DNA of 64,000 bases from Methylomonas koyamae (GCF_019669905.1 NZ_AP019777.1:558001-622000), one strand, 5' to 3'; numbered from the stretch's first letter, positions 45,532-55,040 are shown. Notes: generated from the letters alone by a model not told the origin. Numbers and translations: made by a program.

Positions 45532-46806
45532 ATGCAGCGCTGGCGGCGAGAAAGAAACATTGCGATCGCGTTGGTGGTGCCGGCTTTGATAGCCAGCATC
45601 TTCGTCGGCCATGTGAGCGAAATGCTACTGCTCGCAGTGACCTATCTGCACATCAGCCAAACCCTCAACATCAATAAACTGGAGCGCTGGCTGAGCCAGG
45701 GCGGCCAGGGGGAAAAGCCCGATTTCAAAGGAATCTGGAGCGATATTTACTATCACTTCTACAAGATCAGGAAGAGCCAGAAACGACGGAAGAAGAAGCT
45801 GGGCAAAATGCTGGACAGCTTTCGCAAATCCACCGGCGCCTTACCCGATGCCGTCGTGGTGTTGGGCAGTTACGGCGAAATCGAATGGAGCAACAAGGTC
45901 GCTCACGATTTTCTGGGGCTGAAAAAGTCCGACAACGGCCAGCGTATTCCGAATCTGGTGCGCCACCCCTTGTTTATCCAGTATTTAAAGGAACAGGATT
46001 ACCGCCATAAAATTTGTATTCCGTCGCCGGTCAACGAAAACATGTTCTTACAGATCGGTATCGTGCCCTACGGCTCAGGTTTGCGCTTGCTGATGGCCCA
46101 GGACATCACCCACCAAAAAAACATCGAACGCATGCGCACCGATTTTGTCGCCAACGTCTCGCACGAACTGCGTACGCCGCTGACGGTATTGCGCGGTTAT
46201 CTGGAAACGCTGCAGGAGATGGACGGCGCGCCCGGCGTTTACAGCCGCTCTTTCCAAAACATGGCGGCCCAGACCGAACGCATGCAGACCTTGATCGACG
46301 ATTTGCTGCTATTGGCGCGTTTGGAAAGCAAGCAGAAAAAATCGGAGTCGGTGGCGGTCGCTGCGTTATTGCACGAGGTTTGCCAGGAAAGCGATTTGTT
46401 GGAAAAGGACGAGCGGCGTGTGGATTTGCAAATCGCCAGTAATGCCAACTTGCTCGGCGACGCCTCCGAGTTGCGCAGCGCGTTCAGCAATTTGCTGGTC
46501 AACGCTCTGAAATACTCTCCCCCAACATCGCCGGTAAAAGTCAGTTGGCGAGATGCTGCCGATGGCGGCGTTTATCTGGAAGTCGAAGACTTCGGCCCGG
46601 GCATCCCTGCCGCCGACATTCCCCGGATCACCGAACGCTTTTATCGGGTCGATGTAAAACGCAACCAAAAAATCGTCGGGACCGGTTTGGGGTTGGCTAT
46701 CGTCAAGCACGTGCTGGTACGCCACGATGCCAAACTGGATATCGACAGCCAGTTGGGGCGCGGTAGCCGCTTCCGTTGCGTGTTTCCGAAGCAGCGGGTT
46801 TGTTGA
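45532..46806 (+). CDS. phoR: Phosphate regulon sensor histidine kinase PhoR
   Basis: 424 aa. Short N-terminal membrane hairpin (IALVVPALIASIFVGHV and LLLAVTYLHI) with almost no periplasmic loop, as in PhoR. A PAS domain at about residues 100-190 (LPDAVVVLGSYGEIEWSN). HisKA box FVANVSHELRTPLTVL with the phospho-His, then the catalytic domain N box NLLVNALKYSP, DFGPGIP and GTGLGLAIVKH. Forms a pair with phoB. Confidence 0.94.
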   Translation: MQRWRRERNIAIALVVPALIASIFVGHVSEMLLLAVTYLHISQTLNINKLERWLSQGGQGEKPDFKGIWSDIYYHFYKIRKSQKRRKKKLGKMLDSFRKSTGALPDAVVVLGSYGEIEWSNKVAHDFLGLKKSDNGQRIPNLVRHPLFIQYLKEQDYRHKICIPSPVNENMFLQIGIVPYGSGLRLLMAQDITHQKNIERMRTDFVANVSHELRTPLTVLRGYLETLQEMDGAPGVYSRSFQNMAAQTERMQTLIDDLLLLARLESKQKKSESVAVAALLHEVCQESDLLEKDERRVDLQIASNANLLGDASELRSAFSNLLVNALKYSPPTSPVKVSWRDAADGGVYLEVEDFGPGIPAADIPRITERFYRVDVKRNQKIVGTGLGLAIVKHVLVRHDAKLDIDSQLGRGSRFRCVFPKQRVC

Positions 46807-46839
46807 CTTGAGTCCGGTTCGGTAGGGCGCCGATTCCGG

Positions 46840-48984
46840 CTACATCGCATCCCGTACACCGGCAAACGCGTAACCGGAGGCCCGGCATTTTTTCAGGGCT
46901 TGCGCGGCGGCTTGTTGCAGACGGCCGGCTTCGCCGGCGTCGTCGGGGCAGACGGCGATACCGATGCGGCAATGCAATTGCAAATCCAGCGGCTGCTCGT
47001 CGAAGGCGAACGGCTCGCCCAGTTTTTGGCTGATTGTGCCGGCAATACGCTCGATATGATCGATCTTTTCCAGATCGGTTAGCAGCAGGGCAAATTCCAC
47101 GCCGTCCATTCGCGCCACCACATCGGTTTCCCTGACGCTACGCAAGATGCGTTGCGCCGCTTCCCGCAATACGTGGTCACCTGCGGTGTAGCCCAAGCGC
47201 TCGTTCACGTCCTTGAATTTGTCGATATCGACCAGGAGCAATGCCAGAAACAGGCCGCTGCGGTGAGCTTTTTTGATTTCCTGGTCCAGGCGGTCGCAAA
47301 ACATTCGGCGGTTGCCGATACCGGTCAACGGGTCGAAATAGGCTTGTTTGCGCAATTGTTCTTCGTTGAGTTTGCGCTGGGTAATGTCGAAAAACAGGCC
47401 GATGCGGCGCAACGGTAGGCCATTGGCGTCGAACACGGTGTTGATGCTGAGTTGTTCGACGTAAAGTTCGCCGTTTTTCCGTCGATTCCAGATTTCTCCG
47501 CGCCACTGGCCCAAGCTGACGATGGTTTGCCACATGTCCTGAAAAAAGGCGGAGTCGTGGCGGCCCGAGCCGAGGATGCTGGCGTTTTTGCCGATTACGT
47601 CGCCGGCGCTGTAGCCGGTGATTTCGCTGAAAGCCGGGTTGACCGAAATAATCGTGGCATCCACTTCGGTAATCATCATCGCTTCGTTGCAGTTCTGGTA
47701 GAACAGCATCGCCAATTGGCGATTTTCGTCGGCGAGCTTTTGCGCAGTGACATCCTGAATGATGCCGGTCATTCTGGGGTACAGGCTGTGGTGGCGGCCC
47801 GAGCCGCGGATCCAGCGGATTTCGCCGTCCACCCGGCGAATGCGGCATTCGAAATTCCAGTTGCTGCGTTTGCGGCCGGCGCGGCGAAAATCGTTGTCGA
47901 CGCTGTCGCGGTGTTCCGGCACGACGTGGCCGAGAAAGGCTTGGTAATTCCAGGTCGCCAGCAGGAAGTCGTAGCCGAAAATCCGGTCGTGGATCGGAGT
48001 GCGCAGCACTGCTTCGGTTTCCAGGTCCATATCCCAAGCGCCGGTGTCTATGGTTTGCAAGGCAAAACTGAGCCGGTTTTCGCTTTCCTGCAGCGCTTGG
48101 GCTTTTTGCTCGCGGTCGTATAACATCAGGGCCAACGGGATGCCGACGCTGGCCAGCACCAGCAAGTACAGCCAAATGTTCAGCAATCCGCTTTGCAAAT
48201 CGCCGTTGGCGAACAGGCCGATCTGGCGTTCCAATCCCCATAGCGATTGGACGGCGGTCATGCAAATCAATAGGATGACGCCATGGCGGCCGAAGCGCGC
48301 CGCAGCCCAGACCACGAACAGAAAAGTCCAATAACCGCGGGCATAATGGCCGGATACGCTGGGAAACCAACCCAAAAATACCGTTTGGCCGCTGAAAAAA
48401 CTCAAAGCCAAAAACGCCGCGGTTTCCGGCAGGCGTTTCACAATAAACCAGCCGGTCGGCCACTTGCGCCAAATCAAAATGCACGGGGTGACCAAGGCGA
48501 TGCCGAATACGTCCGCCATCCACCAGTGCAACATGCTCGGGAACAACTGGCCTAGCGTCAGGTAGCCGCCAAGCAATAACGACATCGGCCCGATCAGCGC
48601 GCTAAAGCAAGCGGTAACCGTGCCGGTGGCGGCCAGCCAGGCAAAGTCGCGCGGATGGCGCAATTTGATCGAGAACCCCGGATTGCCGAGCAAGAGCCAG
48701 GCGCCAAGCCAGGATTCCAGCGTGTTGCCGGCGGCGATGCAGGCCGATATGGTCCAGGAGTCGCCGACCAACAAGCCGGCGCAGAAGGCGCCTAACAAGA
48801 TGCCGGCCCAATTGTGCTTGGCGTCGAGCAGCATCGCCGCCAAGCCCAAGCCCGCCGGAAACCAAATCAGCGTGACATTGCCCCGGTCGGAAAAATAAGC
48901 CAACACCAGCTTGGCCAATCCGGCGTACAGCAGCGCCAAACCAATGATTTTCAGTCCGATAAGCAGACGGGGGGAGGAGTTCAT
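46840..48984 (-). CDS. MASE1-PAS-PAS protein with degenerate GGDEF domain
   Basis: 714 aa from ATG 48984; the reading frame continues to 49212 but the MASE1 start fits 48984, which has GGGAGGAG upstream. Residues 1-300 are an eight-segment MASE1 sensor. Two PAS domains follow (about 320-440 and 445-560), the second with NEAMMITEVDATIISVNPAF. The C-terminal GGDEF domain keeps FDPLTGIGNRR and LLVDIDKFKDVNERLGYTAGDHVL. Its active-site loop reads R-M-D-G-V-E-F at residues 625-631, so GGDEF has become DGVEF and the catalytic Asp is Val. It is probably not an active diguanylate cyclase and may bind c-di-GMP or GTP as a receptor. No EAL domain. Confidence 0.87.
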   Translation of the reverse strand: MNSSPRLLIGLKIIGLALLYAGLAKLVLAYFSDRGNVTLIWFPAGLGLAAMLLDAKHNWAGILLGAFCAGLLVGDSWTISACIAAGNTLESWLGAWLLLGNPGFSIKLRHPRDFAWLAATGTVTACFSALIGPMSLLLGGYLTLGQLFPSMLHWWMADVFGIALVTPCILIWRKWPTGWFIVKRLPETAAFLALSFFSGQTVFLGWFPSVSGHYARGYWTFLFVVWAAARFGRHGVILLICMTAVQSLWGLERQIGLFANGDLQSGLLNIWLYLLVLASVGIPLALMLYDREQKAQALQESENRLSFALQTIDTGAWDMDLETEAVLRTPIHDRIFGYDFLLATWNYQAFLGHVVPEHRDSVDNDFRRAGRKRSNWNFECRIRRVDGEIRWIRGSGRHHSLYPRMTGIIQDVTAQKLADENRQLAMLFYQNCNEAMMITEVDATIISVNPAFSEITGYSAGDVIGKNASILGSGRHDSAFFQDMWQTIVSLGQWRGEIWNRRKNGELYVEQLSINTVFDANGLPLRRIGLFFDITQRKLNEEQLRKQAYFDPLTGIGNRRMFCDRLDQEIKKAHRSGLFLALLLVDIDKFKDVNERLGYTAGDHVLREAAQRILRSVRETDVVARMDGVEFALLLTDLEKIDHIERIAGTISQKLGEPFAFDEQPLDLQLHCRIGIAVCPDDAGEAGRLQQAAAQALKKCRASGYAFAGVRDAM

Positions 48985-49087
48985 GGGGTACCGTAATCGC
49001 GGCCGGAGTCGGGCAAAGTGTATATCAGCGGCGTTCATTCGCCATGATGGGTCGGCGGATATAATGCGAATTGATCGAGAAAAAACG

Positions 49088-49115
49088 CAGACAAACAAGC
49101 GGATAACTCTATAAT
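49088..49115 (+). promoter_or_regulatory. Candidate promoter of the cydA-like gene
   Basis: CAGACA (49088-49093), 16 bp, then a perfect TATAAT (49110-49115), 34 bp before the ATG at 49150. It lies in the 165-bp divergent gap with the MASE1 gene. Confidence 0.45.
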
Positions 49116-49149
49116 TGCCGGCATTTTGAGCTTGGGCCAGAGGTTGGGA

Positions 49150-50556
49150 ATGGTTTCCGAAACGGTTGTGGAATTGTCTCGCTCGCAGTTTGCGATCAAT
49201 GCGGTACAACATTTTCTATTTGTGCCGCTGACGGTGGGTTTGTCGTTTTTCCTATTGGTTTTGGAGGCCTGGGGGCTGGCCGGCGGCCGCAGCGATTACC
49301 AGCCGCTTTGCCGGTTTTGGGGGAAGTTGTTCGGACTCAGTTTCGGATTAAGCCTGGCCTCCAGTTTGGCGATGTTGTTCCAATTCGGCGGCAATTGGTC
49401 GTATTTCGCCCATTACGCCGGCGATGCGTTCGCCGGGCCGGTCGTCGTCGGCGTCTTGGCCGGGCTGTTTACCGCGGCCAACGGTTTGGGCTGGATGCTG
49501 TACGGTTGGGATAAGTTGGGAAAGTGGTATCACCTGCTGAGTACCTGTGCGGTATGCCTGGGTTGTCATTTGATTTTGTTCGGTTTTTCGGCTGCCAGCG
49601 GCTGGATGCAATATCCGGTGGGGGCCGAGTTCGATCCGCAAGCGTTACGGATGGAGTTGGTCGATTGGCATGCGGTGTTAACCAATCCTGTGGCGTTGGC
49701 CAAGTTCGCTCATAGCTTGCTGTCGGCTTATGCGGTCGCCGCCGGATTCGTGTTGGCGATCAGCGCTTACTACCGGCTGAGATCCGCCGAAACGGCTTTG
49801 TCGGAGCCGTCGTATTGCATGTCTGCCGGGTTGGGATTGCTGGCGATCGTCGCCACGTTGTTGTTGGGCGATGCCGGTATTTACAAGCAAAGTTCGTTTC
49901 AGCGCAGCAAGCTGATGGCGATTAACGGACTACCTGCCGACGATATCCTGGCGCAAAACCGGCAACGTATCGATAACGGCATCCAGGCTTACGCGATGTT
50001 GCAACAATTGCGCGACGATAATCGGCAACCGGAATTGCTGGCCGGATTCGCCGCCGCCAAGCCGGATCTGGGCTATGGCTTGCTGCTGAAGCGCTGGCAC
50101 GACACTGTGGTCGATGCCGGCCCGGCGCAAATCGATTTGGCGGCGCAAGCCAGTTTGCCGCCAGCGGCGCCTTTGTACTGGGGGCATAAAGCGATGGTGC
50201 TGTTCGGCGTGCTGGCATTGTTGACCTTTCTGACGGCCGGCCTCGGTGCCGTAACCGGCCGCAGGCAGCCTTGGTTGTTGAAGTCGGCGATGTATGCTTT
50301 GCCGGCGACCTGGTTGGCCAGCGGCAGCGGTTGGTTCATCTCCGAGTTCGGCGACCAACCCTGGATTGTGGTGGACGTGTTGCCGACTTGGTTGGCGGTA
50401 TCGGCCTTGGGGCCGAGCGATCTGGCACTGGGCTTGGCGGTATACGGTTTGGCCTATTCCGGCCTATTGTCGTTGGCAATTTTATTGGCGATGCAGATAG
50501 TCAAACAGGGAACGGCCGAGCTAGCGCTGCCGGTTGAGGAGAGTGGCGATGCTTGA
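49150..50556 (+). CDS. Divergent cytochrome bd-type quinol oxidase subunit I
   Basis: 468 aa from ATG 49150 (an in-frame TTG upstream adds 8 residues). Nine or so membrane segments. Haem ligands of the bd family are kept: H21 in SRSQFAINAVQHFLFVPL (b595), H188 in KFAH and M349 in HKAMVLFG (b558). The quinol-site loop carries LLLGDAGIYKQ...QRSKLMAIN. Aligned by eye with E. coli CydA, the proton-channel glutamates E99 and E107 are Gly101 and Ala109. The GRQPW loop is GDQPW (Arg to Asp402) while its Glu399 is kept, and R391 is Lys347. Its 8-bp overlap with the cydB-like gene shows coupling. Quinol oxidase activity is therefore uncertain. Confidence 0.85.
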   Translation: MVSETVVELSRSQFAINAVQHFLFVPLTVGLSFFLLVLEAWGLAGGRSDYQPLCRFWGKLFGLSFGLSLASSLAMLFQFGGNWSYFAHYAGDAFAGPVVVGVLAGLFTAANGLGWMLYGWDKLGKWYHLLSTCAVCLGCHLILFGFSAASGWMQYPVGAEFDPQALRMELVDWHAVLTNPVALAKFAHSLLSAYAVAAGFVLAISAYYRLRSAETALSEPSYCMSAGLGLLAIVATLLLGDAGIYKQSSFQRSKLMAINGLPADDILAQNRQRIDNGIQAYAMLQQLRDDNRQPELLAGFAAAKPDLGYGLLLKRWHDTVVDAGPAQIDLAAQASLPPAAPLYWGHKAMVLFGVLALLTFLTAGLGAVTGRRQPWLLKSAMYALPATWLASGSGWFISEFGDQPWIVVDVLPTWLAVSALGPSDLALGLAVYGLAYSGLLSLAILLAMQIVKQGTAELALPVEESGDA

Positions 50557-51637
50557 TTACGAAATTTTGCGTTTATTGTGTTGGGGCTTGCTCGGCTTGT
50601 TTGCCGTCGGTTTTGCGTTGACTAACGGTTTGGAGATGGGCGTAACGTTGCTGTTGCCGTTTCTGCAGCTATCCGAGCCGCAGCGGCGGCAAATCGCCGC
50701 CAGGCTGGCCCCGCTCAGCGCCGGAAACCAAGCTTGGTTGGCGGCGGCGATAGCCGTGTTGTATGCCGGTTGGCCCACGGTTTATGCCGTGGTTTTTTCC
50801 AGCTTTCAGAATCTGTTCCTGTGCGTGATGTTGGCCGCATGTATCAGGCCGCTCGGTTTTTACTTCAGAAATAGCCACGATCATCGGGAATGGCTGTCGT
50901 ACTGGGATAAGGCGCTGTTTGTGAGCGGCTTATTGCCGGCCGCGCTGCTGGGGCTGCTGGCTGGAAATATGTTGAAGGGATTTCCGTTTCATTTGAGCAG
51001 CGATATGCACATCGCGTTTTTGGGTAGCCTGGCCGGATTGTTCAATCCGTTTTCATTGTTGGTCGCGGCCTGTAGCGTGGCGTTGTTGGCCGCTTACGCT
51101 GCGGCCTATTTGCAATTGCATGGCGGCCCGGATTTGCGCTTACGCGCCAAAACCTTGGCGCAAACTGCGGTAATTCTGTTTTTAGTGTTGTTCGGCTTGT
51201 GCGGCGCCTGGATTACGCATTTGGAAGGCTATCATGTCACGACCGAGATCGTGCCGGATGGCGCATCCAATCCGCTGGCCAAATTCGTCAAGCGCGGCGA
51301 CGGTTTATGGCTGGACAATTACGAACACGAACCGGCGTTGTGGGCGCTACCCTGTCTGGTTTTTCTGGCCGGTATCGGCGCCTGGGCGCTATGCAAATTC
51401 GACCGGGCCTATTGGGCAATGTTGGCGTTGGCGTTGGCACTGGCGTTGGCGGTATTGACCTTGGGTGTGTCGATGTTCCCATTTTTGGCGCCGTCCAACA
51501 TCTCGTTGAACAGTTCGTTGACGATTTGGGACGCCAGCGCCAGCCGAACGGCATTGCACGGCCTGCTCAGCTTTGCCGGGCCGGCCTGGTTGGTGATGGC
51601 GCTGGCTACGCGCGGCCTGTATAGAATTCAGCGTTAG
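50549..51637 (+). CDS. Cytochrome bd-type quinol oxidase subunit II
   Basis: 362 aa from ATG 50549, overlapping the subunit I gene by 8 bp. Eight or nine membrane segments. CydB pattern: LRLLCWGLLGLFAVGFALTNGLEMGVTLLLPF at the N-terminus (Asp of the usual DGFDLG motif is not kept; it reads TNGLEMG), FRNSHDHREWLSYWDKALFVSGLLPALLLG-like centre, and C-terminal SMFPFLAPSNISLNSSLTIWDASAS, which is close to the family S-[IM]-W-D-A-S end motif. No CydX-like peptide was noticed after it. Terminator follows. Confidence 0.85.
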   Translation: MLDYEILRLLCWGLLGLFAVGFALTNGLEMGVTLLLPFLQLSEPQRRQIAARLAPLSAGNQAWLAAAIAVLYAGWPTVYAVVFSSFQNLFLCVMLAACIRPLGFYFRNSHDHREWLSYWDKALFVSGLLPAALLGLLAGNMLKGFPFHLSSDMHIAFLGSLAGLFNPFSLLVAACSVALLAAYAAAYLQLHGGPDLRLRAKTLAQTAVILFLVLFGLCGAWITHLEGYHVTTEIVPDGASNPLAKFVKRGDGLWLDNYEHEPALWALPCLVFLAGIGAWALCKFDRAYWAMLALALALALAVLTLGVSMFPFLAPSNISLNSSLTIWDASASRTALHGLLSFAGPAWLVMALATRGLYRIQR

Positions 51638-51650
51638 CCGGTTTGGAACG

Positions 51651-51672
51651 GCGCCGGGCCGCCCGGCGTTTT
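51651..51672 (+). terminator. Terminator after the cytochrome bd-like operon
   Basis: CGCCGGG and CCCGGCG stem with a 3-nt loop, followed by four T. Confidence 0.75.
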
Positions 51673-51739
51673 CTAAGCGGGCTTAACTTTGATAAAACCG
51701 AGTATCGATAACAACTATAACTAACAAGGTAGGCGCATC

Positions 51740-52318
51740 ATGAAGAAAATTCTGAACCACACTCTGATCGGTATTTTGGCGTTCATCCCGATCATGGTGA
51801 TCGTGCAAATCGTGCTGTTCGTTAAAGACCGGCTCACCGATCTGTTTCAGTTCGTTTACGGCTACTCGGACAACTATCTGGTGACCTTTCTGCTGTTTGC
51901 CGCCAGCTTCGCCACCATCACCTATGTCGGCCATCGGGTCAGCATGGGCCGGTTTTCCATCATTGCCATGTTTGAACATCTGATCGAGCGCATCCCGTTG
52001 TTGAGTACGATTTATCGGGTCACCAAAAAGTTGGTCAACATGATTGCCGGCCATCAATTGCAGGAGCCGCGCGAGGTGGTCTACGTCGAATATCCGAAAG
52101 AGGGCATTTGGGTGCCGGCTTATGTGACCAATAAAACCGACGACCGCTACGTGTTGTTCGTGCCGACTTCGCCCAACCCGACCTCAGGTTTCGCCGTCAT
52201 CGTCCACGAATCGAAAGTGATCAAATCCGAGATGAGCATCGAACAGGTCACCAGCTTTATCATCAGTGTCGGTGCCGACTTCGAAAAAGTCGGCGAAATC
52301 GCCAAACTGCCGAAATGA
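51740..52318 (+). CDS. DUF502 membrane protein
   Basis: 192 aa. Two N-terminal membrane segments (LIGILAFIPIMVIVQIVLFV and YLVTFLLFAASFATITYVGH), then a soluble domain with PLLSTIYRVTKKLVNMI and VLFVPTSPNPTSGFAVIV, the hallmark of DUF502. Function unknown; in plants relatives are called LIKE COV. AAGGTAGGC ribosome site upstream. Confidence 0.9.
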   Translation: MKKILNHTLIGILAFIPIMVIVQIVLFVKDRLTDLFQFVYGYSDNYLVTFLLFAASFATITYVGHRVSMGRFSIIAMFEHLIERIPLLSTIYRVTKKLVNMIAGHQLQEPREVVYVEYPKEGIWVPAYVTNKTDDRYVLFVPTSPNPTSGFAVIVHESKVIKSEMSIEQVTSFIISVGADFEKVGEIAKLPK

Positions 52319-52370
52319 CAGTTGGCTGCGGCGCCGAGAAGGCGAATTCGTTCCGACTGGTTGCGGGGCT

Positions 52371-52868
52371 ATGATGCACGACCCCGGCTATTTGTTGGCC
52401 GAGCAGCTGGGCGACGGTTTGAGGCGCTTGAACCGGGTGTTGGCGTTGGCCGAATCCTGCACCGGCGGCGGCATCGCGGCGGCGGTGACCGATGTGCCCG
52501 GTAGCTCCGTCTGGTTCGACCGCGGTTTTGTCACCTACAGCAATGCCGCCAAAGTCGAGCTGTTAGGCGTGCAGACGCGAACCTTGCGGGCCTACGGTGC
52601 CGTCAGCGCCGAGACGGCCAGGGAAATGGCGGCCGGCGTACTCGCGCAAAGTTCCGCCGATTTGGCCTTGGCAGTTACCGGCATCGCCGGACCTGACGGC
52701 GGAACCGCCGAAAAGCCGGTAGGCACCGTATTCGTCGCTTGGTTGCAACGCGGTAGCGAACAGGCTGAGTGCGTTAGAAAACAATTCTCCGGCGACAGGC
52801 AAAACATCCGGCAGCAGACCGTTTTGTTTTGCTTGCAGCAACTGTTGCAGGCGGTGCGGGCCGGGTAG
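52371..52868 (+). CDS. pncC: Nicotinamide-nucleotide amidohydrolase (PncC/CinA C-terminal family)
   Basis: 165 aa from ATG 52371 (two adjacent ATGs). Deamidates NMN to nicotinate mononucleotide. Motifs: LALAESCTGGGIAAAVTDVPGSS near residue 25, FVTYSNAAKVELLGV, GAVSAETAREMA and LALAVTGIAGPDGGTAEKPVGTV. It is the stand-alone C-terminal domain without the CinA N-terminal domain, as in E. coli YgaD. Confidence 0.92.
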   Translation: MMHDPGYLLAEQLGDGLRRLNRVLALAESCTGGGIAAAVTDVPGSSVWFDRGFVTYSNAAKVELLGVQTRTLRAYGAVSAETAREMAAGVLAQSSADLALAVTGIAGPDGGTAEKPVGTVFVAWLQRGSEQAECVRKQFSGDRQNIRQQTVLFCLQQLLQAVRAG

Positions 52869-53043
52869 GTGCGTACCGCCGCGCATGCGGCCCTGCGAGC
52901 AGTCTCGCCGGCATCGTTGCTGCTTGCCGCCGAAGCCCTGTCCGGCGGGCGCTTTCGGCATCCGCTGGCAGAGCCGAAAAGCGTTTAACCCCCTGGCAAG
53001 TTAGGCTAAAATGCTGGGTCTTTTCTCTGCGGGTGGTTAAGCC

Positions 53044-53829
53044 ATGTTGAATAAAAATCTGCTTATTGCTGCCGTTTCCGTCTTGCTCAGCGCTTGTGCA
53101 ACCAGTCCGACCGGCCGTACCCAGTTCATTTACATGTCAGACAACCAAGTCGACCAAATGGGTTTGCAAGCCTTCGACAGCATGAAGAGCAAAAACCCGG
53201 TCAGCCGCAATTCTCGTTTCAACCAATTTGCCCAGTGCGTGGCTTATGCGATTACCCAGCAAACCGGCGGTCAGTGGGAAGTGGTGGTGTTCGAAGACGA
53301 AACTCTGAACGCGTTTGCGTTGCCCGGCAATAAAATCGGCGTGCATACCGGCTTGATCAATCTGGTCGATAATGCCGACCAGTTGGCGGCGGTGGTCGGC
53401 CACGAAGTCGGCCACGTCCTGTCGCGCCACAGTAACGAGCGCTTGTCGCAGGAAACCGCAGTCAGCACCGGCCTGGCGATGGTGCAGGCCGTGACTCAGC
53501 CGCAAACCGCGTTGGGCCAGACCGCGTTGGGCTTACTCGGCGTCGGCGCCCAATACGGCGTGATCCTGCCTTACAGCCGCATCCATGAAACCGAAGCCGA
53601 TACCATCGGGCTGGATTTGATGGCCCGTGCCGGTTTCGATCCGCGGCAAAGCATCAATCTGTGGTTGAAGATGGACAAAGCCGCCCAAGGCGGCCAGCCG
53701 ATAGAATTCATGTCGACCCATCCGTCGCATGCCAGCCGCATCGATAATTTGCAACAAAATATGAACCGGGCTCTGCAATTGCAGCAACAAGCCTGGAGCC
53801 AGGGACGCCAACCGCGCTGCGCCAAATAA
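53044..53829 (+). CDS. M48 family zinc metalloprotease, lipoprotein
   Basis: 261 aa. Signal peptide with lipobox LLSACA (Cys about residue 18). The zinc motif HEVGH is in AAVVGHEVGHVLSRHSNER, with the third ligand Glu in HETEADTIGLDLMARAG. PGNKIGVHTGLI is also typical. These LoiP/BepA-like periplasmic proteases take part in outer-membrane protein quality control. It ends 3 bp before dapC. Confidence 0.92.
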   Translation: MLNKNLLIAAVSVLLSACATSPTGRTQFIYMSDNQVDQMGLQAFDSMKSKNPVSRNSRFNQFAQCVAYAITQQTGGQWEVVVFEDETLNAFALPGNKIGVHTGLINLVDNADQLAAVVGHEVGHVLSRHSNERLSQETAVSTGLAMVQAVTQPQTALGQTALGLLGVGAQYGVILPYSRIHETEADTIGLDLMARAGFDPRQSINLWLKMDKAAQGGQPIEFMSTHPSHASRIDNLQQNMNRALQLQQQAWSQGRQPRCAK

Positions 53830-53832
53830 GCC

Positions 53833-55035
53833 ATGAATCCGCATTTAGCCGAACTTCACCCTTACCCGTTCGAAAAGCTGGCTTCTTTGAAGCAAGGCAT
53901 TACGCCGCCGGCCGACAAAGCCCATATCGCCTTGTCGATCGGCGAACCCAAACACGCGACGCCGCACTTCATCCAGGAAGCGCTATTGCGCCATCTGCAT
54001 GGCTTGACGCTATATCCGACCAGCAAGGGCTTGCCGGAATTACGCCAGGCGATTGCCGACTGGACTTGCCGGCGTTTCGGGATACCAGCCGGCGGCGTCG
54101 ATGCCGAAACCCAGGTATTGCCGGTCAACGGCACCCGCGAGGCCCTGTTTTCGTTGGTGCAGGCGGTAATCGATCCGGCCGATAAACCGGTCGTGGTCAT
54201 GCCGAATCCGTTTTATCAGATTTACGAAGGCGCAGCAGTGCTGGCCGGTGCCGAGCCGTATTATCTGAATACCACGGCGGAAACCGATTATTTGCCGGAT
54301 TTCGATAGCGTGCCGGTAGCGATTTGGCAGCGTTGTCAGTTGGTCTTTATTTGCTCGCCCGGCAATCCGACCGGCACGGTGTTGTCGCAGGCCGACCATC
54401 TGAAATTATTGAGATTGGCGGAAAAATACGACTTCGTGATCGCCTCCGACGAATGCTACACCGAACTGTACGACGACGAGGCCAATCCGCCGCAAGGTTT
54501 GCTGCAAAGCGCTTATCAGGCCGGCAACACCGAGTTCAAACGCTGCGTGATTTTTCAAAGCCTGTCCAAGCGCTCCAACGCGCCGGGCTTACGCTCGGGC
54601 TTCGTGGCCGGCGACGCCGAGGTGTTGAAGCAGTATTTGAAATATCGCACTTACCACGGCTGCCCGATGCCGGTATCGACCCAGCACGCCAGCATCGCGG
54701 CCTGGAACGACGAGGAGCACGTCAAACATAACCGCCAGCTCTACCGCGACAAGTTCAGCGCCTTCATCGACATTTTAAAAGGTGTCTGCGAAATCGAGCG
54801 GCCGCCGGCCAGTTTTTATATCTGGCTGAAGACACCGATGTCAGACACGGAATTTGCCCAAAAATTGTTCGCCGAGCAAAACATCACCGTGCTGCCCGGA
54901 AGTTTCCTGTCGCGCGACAGCGATGGTATGAACCCCGGCGCCAATCATGTGCGCATCGCTTTGGTCGCGCCGATCGAGGAATGTGTCGAAGCCGCGCAAC
55001 GTATCAAAGTTTTTCTCAATGAAAATTACGCCTAG
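53833..55035 (+). CDS. dapC: Succinyldiaminopimelate transaminase DapC
   Basis: 400 aa, class I PLP aminotransferase. Converts N-succinyl-2-amino-6-oxopimelate to N-succinyl-diaminopimelate in lysine and peptidoglycan synthesis. N-terminal HLAELHPYPFEKLASLKQGI and LSIGEPKHATPHFI, PLP-site CSPGNPTGTVLS, ASDECYTELY and SLSKRSNAPGLRSGFVAGD (the catalytic Lys) are all typical of DapC. dapD follows 122 bp later, across a palindromic repeat. Confidence 0.93.
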   Translation: MNPHLAELHPYPFEKLASLKQGITPPADKAHIALSIGEPKHATPHFIQEALLRHLHGLTLYPTSKGLPELRQAIADWTCRRFGIPAGGVDAETQVLPVNGTREALFSLVQAVIDPADKPVVVMPNPFYQIYEGAAVLAGAEPYYLNTTAETDYLPDFDSVPVAIWQRCQLVFICSPGNPTGTVLSQADHLKLLRLAEKYDFVIASDECYTELYDDEANPPQGLLQSAYQAGNTEFKRCVIFQSLSKRSNAPGLRSGFVAGDAEVLKQYLKYRTYHGCPMPVSTQHASIAAWNDEEHVKHNRQLYRDKFSAFIDILKGVCEIERPPASFYIWLKTPMSDTEFAQKLFAEQNITVLPGSFLSRDSDGMNPGANHVRIALVAPIEECVEAAQRIKVFLNENYA

Positions 55036-55040
55036 GAATT

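Noticed and set aside
52869..53043. Hidden gene between pncC and the M48 lipoprotein gene
   Set aside because: No frame with a start signal and coding-type composition; nothing was recognised in the 175 bp.
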